Source: Pseudomonadota bacterium
GTDB lineage: Bacteria > Desulfobacterota > Desulfobacteria > Desulfobacterales > RPRI01
DNA: 8,926 nucleotides
NCBI GenBank assembly: GCA_018830925.1
Contig: JAHJRK010000495.1
Coordinates: 1-8,926, forward strand
Reading direction: 5' to 3'
Positions 7,280 to 8,926 of the stretch are shown in pieces. The notes under the pieces were generated by a model. The model saw nothing but the letters and a program-made list of their open reading frames with translations, made no database searches and had not been told where the DNA came from. Both the position numbers and the translations under genes were made by a program. Position 1 is the stretch's first letter; every line of letters begins with the position of its first letter.

Positions 7280-7308
7280 TATCTATCATTTATTAATTTG
7301 ATTGTCAA
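7280..7308 (-). promoter_or_regulatory. Candidate sigma70 promoter of the TRAP transporter operon
   Basis: On the - strand a perfect TTGACA (7303-7308) is followed after exactly 17 bases by TAGATA (7280-7285; 3 of 6 matches to TATAAT). A perfect -35 with a poor -10 is typical of a promoter that needs help. Transcription would start near 7273, leaving a leader of about 275 bases to the receptor ATG that would include the structured block. Consensus match only. Confidence 0.45.
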
Positions 7309-7327
7309 TCCGACGAATTCTGATTCT

Positions 7328-7350
7328 TATGTAAGAAATTTTCTTACATA
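7328..7350. promoter_or_regulatory. Perfect 23-base palindrome, candidate operator for a dimeric regulator
   Basis: TATGTAAGAAA (7328-7338) and TTTCTTACATA (7340-7350) are perfect 11-bp inverted arms about a single central T. With a 1-base spacer and AT-rich arms and no T-run after it, it makes a poor RNA hairpin but a good symmetric DNA site. It begins 10 bases past the response regulator stop and lies 19 bases upstream of the candidate -35. NarL/FixJ-type regulators bind such sites as dimers, so the adjacent regulator is the natural candidate. Confidence 0.65.
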
Positions 7351-7360
7351 TTAAAAGCTT

Positions 7361-7999
7361 TTACGGTTCAACGAGGCGGTTCTGAAGGGCAAACCGTGAC
7401 AGCTCGGCATTATTTCGCAGGTTCAGTTTTTTCAAAAGCCTGAACCTGTAAGTATCAACGGTTTTTATGCTTATTCCGTATTCAGAGGCTATTTCGCGGT
7501 TTGTGTGTCCCGTCGCAAGGCGTCTTAAGACCTGAAGCTCCCTTGTTGAGAGTGAATCCAGAGGAGATTGCCCATGTGAACCCCTTGCAACACGGAGGGC
7601 GAGAAGATCTGTGGCTTCAGCCGAAAGATACCGGCTGCCGGCATGCACCTTGCGGATCGCATTTACCAGTTGTTCAGGCGCCGACCTCTTGGTTACATAG
7701 CCCATTGCACCTGCCTCAATAGCTCTGATTACATATTGTTCTTCCTCGTGCATCGTTAATATTATCACAGGCAGCTTCGGATAACCGGCATGAAGCTGGG
7801 TTGTGACTTCCAGGCCGTCAAGACCGGGCATCGATATGTCGATAACGGCAACATCAGGCAGTTCTTTCTTTACCTGCAGCAAAGCGCCTTTCCCGTCCGC
7901 TGCTTCAGCGATTACTTCCATATCGCCGCTCTCTTCAACAATACGCCGCAATCCGGCCCTGACAATGCTGTGATCATCTGCTATGAGGACTTTTATCAT
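7361..7999 (-). CDS. NarL/FixJ-family response regulator, LuxR-type HTH
   Basis: A 212-residue cytoplasmic two-component regulator. The receiver domain (1-about 120) has the acidic pair Asp 8 and Asp 9, phospho-acceptor Asp 54 in VIDISMPG, Thr 82 in the ILTMH segment and Lys 104 in YVTKR: all five conserved positions are present, so it should be phosphorylated. A linker leads to the LuxR/GerE-type DNA-binding domain (about 150-194: LSTRELQVLRRLATGHTNREI, then the recognition helix around SIKTVDTYRFRLLKKL). The start ATG at 7999 shares one base with the TAA stop of the kinase (TAATG), with AGGAG 6 bases upstream inside the kinase end, so the pair is translationally coupled. The transporter genes follow in the same direction, making them a likely target; global or distant targets cannot be excluded. 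Confidence 0.95.
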   Translation of the reverse strand: MIKVLIADDHSIVRAGLRRIVEESGDMEVIAEAADGKGALLQVKKELPDVAVIDISMPGLDGLEVTTQLHAGYPKLPVIILTMHEEEQYVIRAIEAGAMGYVTKRSAPEQLVNAIRKVHAGSRYLSAEATDLLALRVARGSHGQSPLDSLSTRELQVLRRLATGHTNREIASEYGISIKTVDTYRFRLLKKLNLRNNAELSRFALQNRLVEP

Positions 8000-8926
8000 T
8001 ACATACTCCTGCCTTGATCGTCCAACGGCACCTTAAAAGAGACTCTTGCCCCATTTTGAATGACAGATTGAACCTCCACCACTCCACCGACAAGCCCTGC
8101 CCTTTCACGCATTCCGGCCACACCGAGGCCTTCGGATTCCGAAAGCTCCGGCAGACTGAAACCTTTACCGTTATCTGTGACAAGCAGAGTCATAGTGCCG
8201 TTATCAACCCGTAAAACAACATCCGCCCTGTTTGCTCCGGAATGCCTTGCCACATTCGTAAGAGCCTCCTGAGCTATCCTGTACGCAGCCGTAGAAATGG
8301 TTTCGTTTATTGCAGGCACATTATAATGCTCAAATATGCAGGTGATCCCTGTACGCCTTTCAAAATCGGACGCATACCATTCGAGAGCGTCAACCAGCCC
8401 CAGATCGTCAAGAACACCAGGGCGAAGACGTATGGCCATGTTTCTAACATCCTGTATATTCTTATCAACCAGATCGCACATCGACAGAGCCCGCTGAGCC
8501 GCTTTTTTGTCGCTCTCTTTCAGCCTCTCATATATCCAGACTGAATCCATTCTCAAGGCAGTCAAAACCTGGCCAAGTTCATCATGGAGCTCGCGCGCGA
8601 TCGCGTGTCGTTCATTCTCCTGGTTGGTTATTATGCTTCCGGAAAGGCGTTTCAGTTGATCCTGAGCCTTTTTCAGGTCTGTGATATCCGTTAATATGGC
8701 ACAGATTCCGCTTGCAGCGCCTGTTTCATCGTATATTGGAAACTTGACTGAAAGATAAGTATGAATTCCGTCTTCGTGCCTTATATTTTCTGTGAACTGG
8801 CAGTCCTGTTTTGTCTCCATTACTCGCAAATCAGAAGTCCTGAAACAATCCGCTGTATCCTCAGGGAGTATTTCATAATCCGTTTTCCCTCTTATCTCTT
8901 CATTGCGGACCCCGAATAATTCCTCA
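7999..8926 (-). CDS. PAS-domain sensor histidine kinase, HisKA_3/NarX type (N-terminus cut by the window edge)
   Basis: This kinase partners the regulator that overlaps its stop. 308 complete codons are visible and the frame is open to the right edge, so the start and any upstream sensor or membrane segments lie outside. An in-frame TTG at 8829 falls inside the PAS domain and is not the start. Visible order: the second half of a PAS domain (FGVRNEEIRGKTDYEI through SVKFPIYDETG, ending at ILTDITDLKKA, residues 1-about 87); a HisKA_3 dimerisation domain with RELHDELGQ, where phospho-acceptor His 114 sits; and a HATPase with N-box Asn 224 (EALTNVARHSGA), DNGKG (251-255) and GLGVAGMRERA (266-276). 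All catalytic boxes are intact. The signal is unknown. Autophosphorylation and transfer to Asp 54 of the regulator is the expected role. Confidence 0.93.
   Translation of the reverse strand, partial: EELFGVRNEEIRGKTDYEILPEDTADCFRTSDLRVMETKQDCQFTENIRHEDGIHTYLSVKFPIYDETGAASGICAILTDITDLKKAQDQLKRLSGSIITNQENERHAIARELHDELGQVLTALRMDSVWIYERLKESDKKAAQRALSMCDLVDKNIQDVRNMAIRLRPGVLDDLGLVDALEWYASDFERRTGITCIFEHYNVPAINETISTAAYRIAQEALTNVARHSGANRADVVLRVDNGTMTLLVTDNGKGFSLPELSESEGLGVAGMRERAGLVGGVVEVQSVIQNGARVSFKVPLDDQGRSM
8006..8010 (-). promoter_or_regulatory. Shine-Dalgarno of the response regulator gene inside the kinase 3' end
   Basis: AGGAG on the - strand, 6 bases before the regulator ATG at 7999. It lies in the last codons of the kinase and supports translational coupling through the TAATG overlap. 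Confidence 0.8.

Larger units (their letters stand above)
6998..7360. other. 363-base regulatory intergenic region between response regulator and TAXI receptor genes
   Basis: No credible gene lies here. In the direction of transcription (- strand) it holds a 23-base palindrome right after the regulator stop, a candidate sigma70 promoter, a GC-richer block with several inverted repeats (about 7158-7260), then about 140 AT-rich bases ending in the strong ribosome site of the receptor gene. No GC-stem-plus-T-run terminator follows the regulator gene, so read-through from the two-component genes into the transporter genes is possible. Confidence 0.7.

Noticed and set aside
7328..7350. The palindrome as terminator of the response regulator gene
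   Set aside because: A 1-base spacer cannot form a normal loop, the arms are AT-rich and no T-run follows on the - strand.
6998..7360. Sigma54 promoter upstream of the TRAP operon
   Set aside because: No GG-N10-GC element resembling TGGCA-N-TTGC was found on the - strand, and the regulator is NarL-type without an AAA+ domain.
8242..8544. 100-codon open frame on the + strand
   Set aside because: It is antisense to the conserved HisKA_3 and HATPase region of the kinase and has no recognisable features.
8827..8829. TTG at 8829 as start of the sensor kinase
   Set aside because: The reading frame stays open to the right edge and the upstream residues complete the PAS domain, so the gene is truncated by the window.

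Overview
The window reads like ordinary chromosome of a Gram-negative, probably anaerobic bacterium with moderate GC content and AT-rich intergenic DNA. The style of the proteins (a class A PBP ending in DFFK-x-x-M, a TAXI-type TRAP transporter with a fused permease, a PAS-containing kinase of the NarX type) suggests Desulfobacterota, the former Deltaproteobacteria. That placement is an impression from protein style, not a demonstrated assignment. No tRNA, rRNA, CRISPR array, transposase or phage gene was seen.

Layout. At 1-2235 on the + strand lies the 3' part of a bifunctional penicillin-binding protein 1A gene that runs off the left edge. Everything else is on the - strand, so transcription runs from the right edge toward position 2261. 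In transcription order these are: a PAS-HisKA_3-HATPase sensor kinase (7999-8926, cut by the right edge); a NarL/FixJ-type response regulator (7361-7999) whose start overlaps the kinase stop; a 363-base regulatory intergenic region; a TAXI-family periplasmic receptor (6017-6997); an intrinsic-terminator-like hairpin; a fused 4TM/12TM TRAP permease (3995-5941); a tartrate/D-malate-type NAD-dependent beta-decarboxylating dehydrogenase 13 bases downstream (2905-3981); and a universal stress protein (2261-2791) that converges on the PBP gene with a 25-base gap.

Working model (inference). The two-component system senses a signal and acts on the transporter operon. The best candidate operator is a perfect 11+11 inverted repeat at 7328-7350, just upstream of a possible sigma70 promoter. 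The receptor captures a small carboxylate, the permease imports it with a cation gradient, and the dehydrogenase oxidatively decarboxylates the substrate or a product of it. The universal stress protein may tune uptake, as TeaD does for the TeaABC TRAP transporter of Halomonas elongata. The hairpin between receptor and permease would let the receptor be made in excess over the membrane component.

The individual gene families are all known. The parts worth a second look are the regulatory architecture and the transporter-dehydrogenase-USP linkage.
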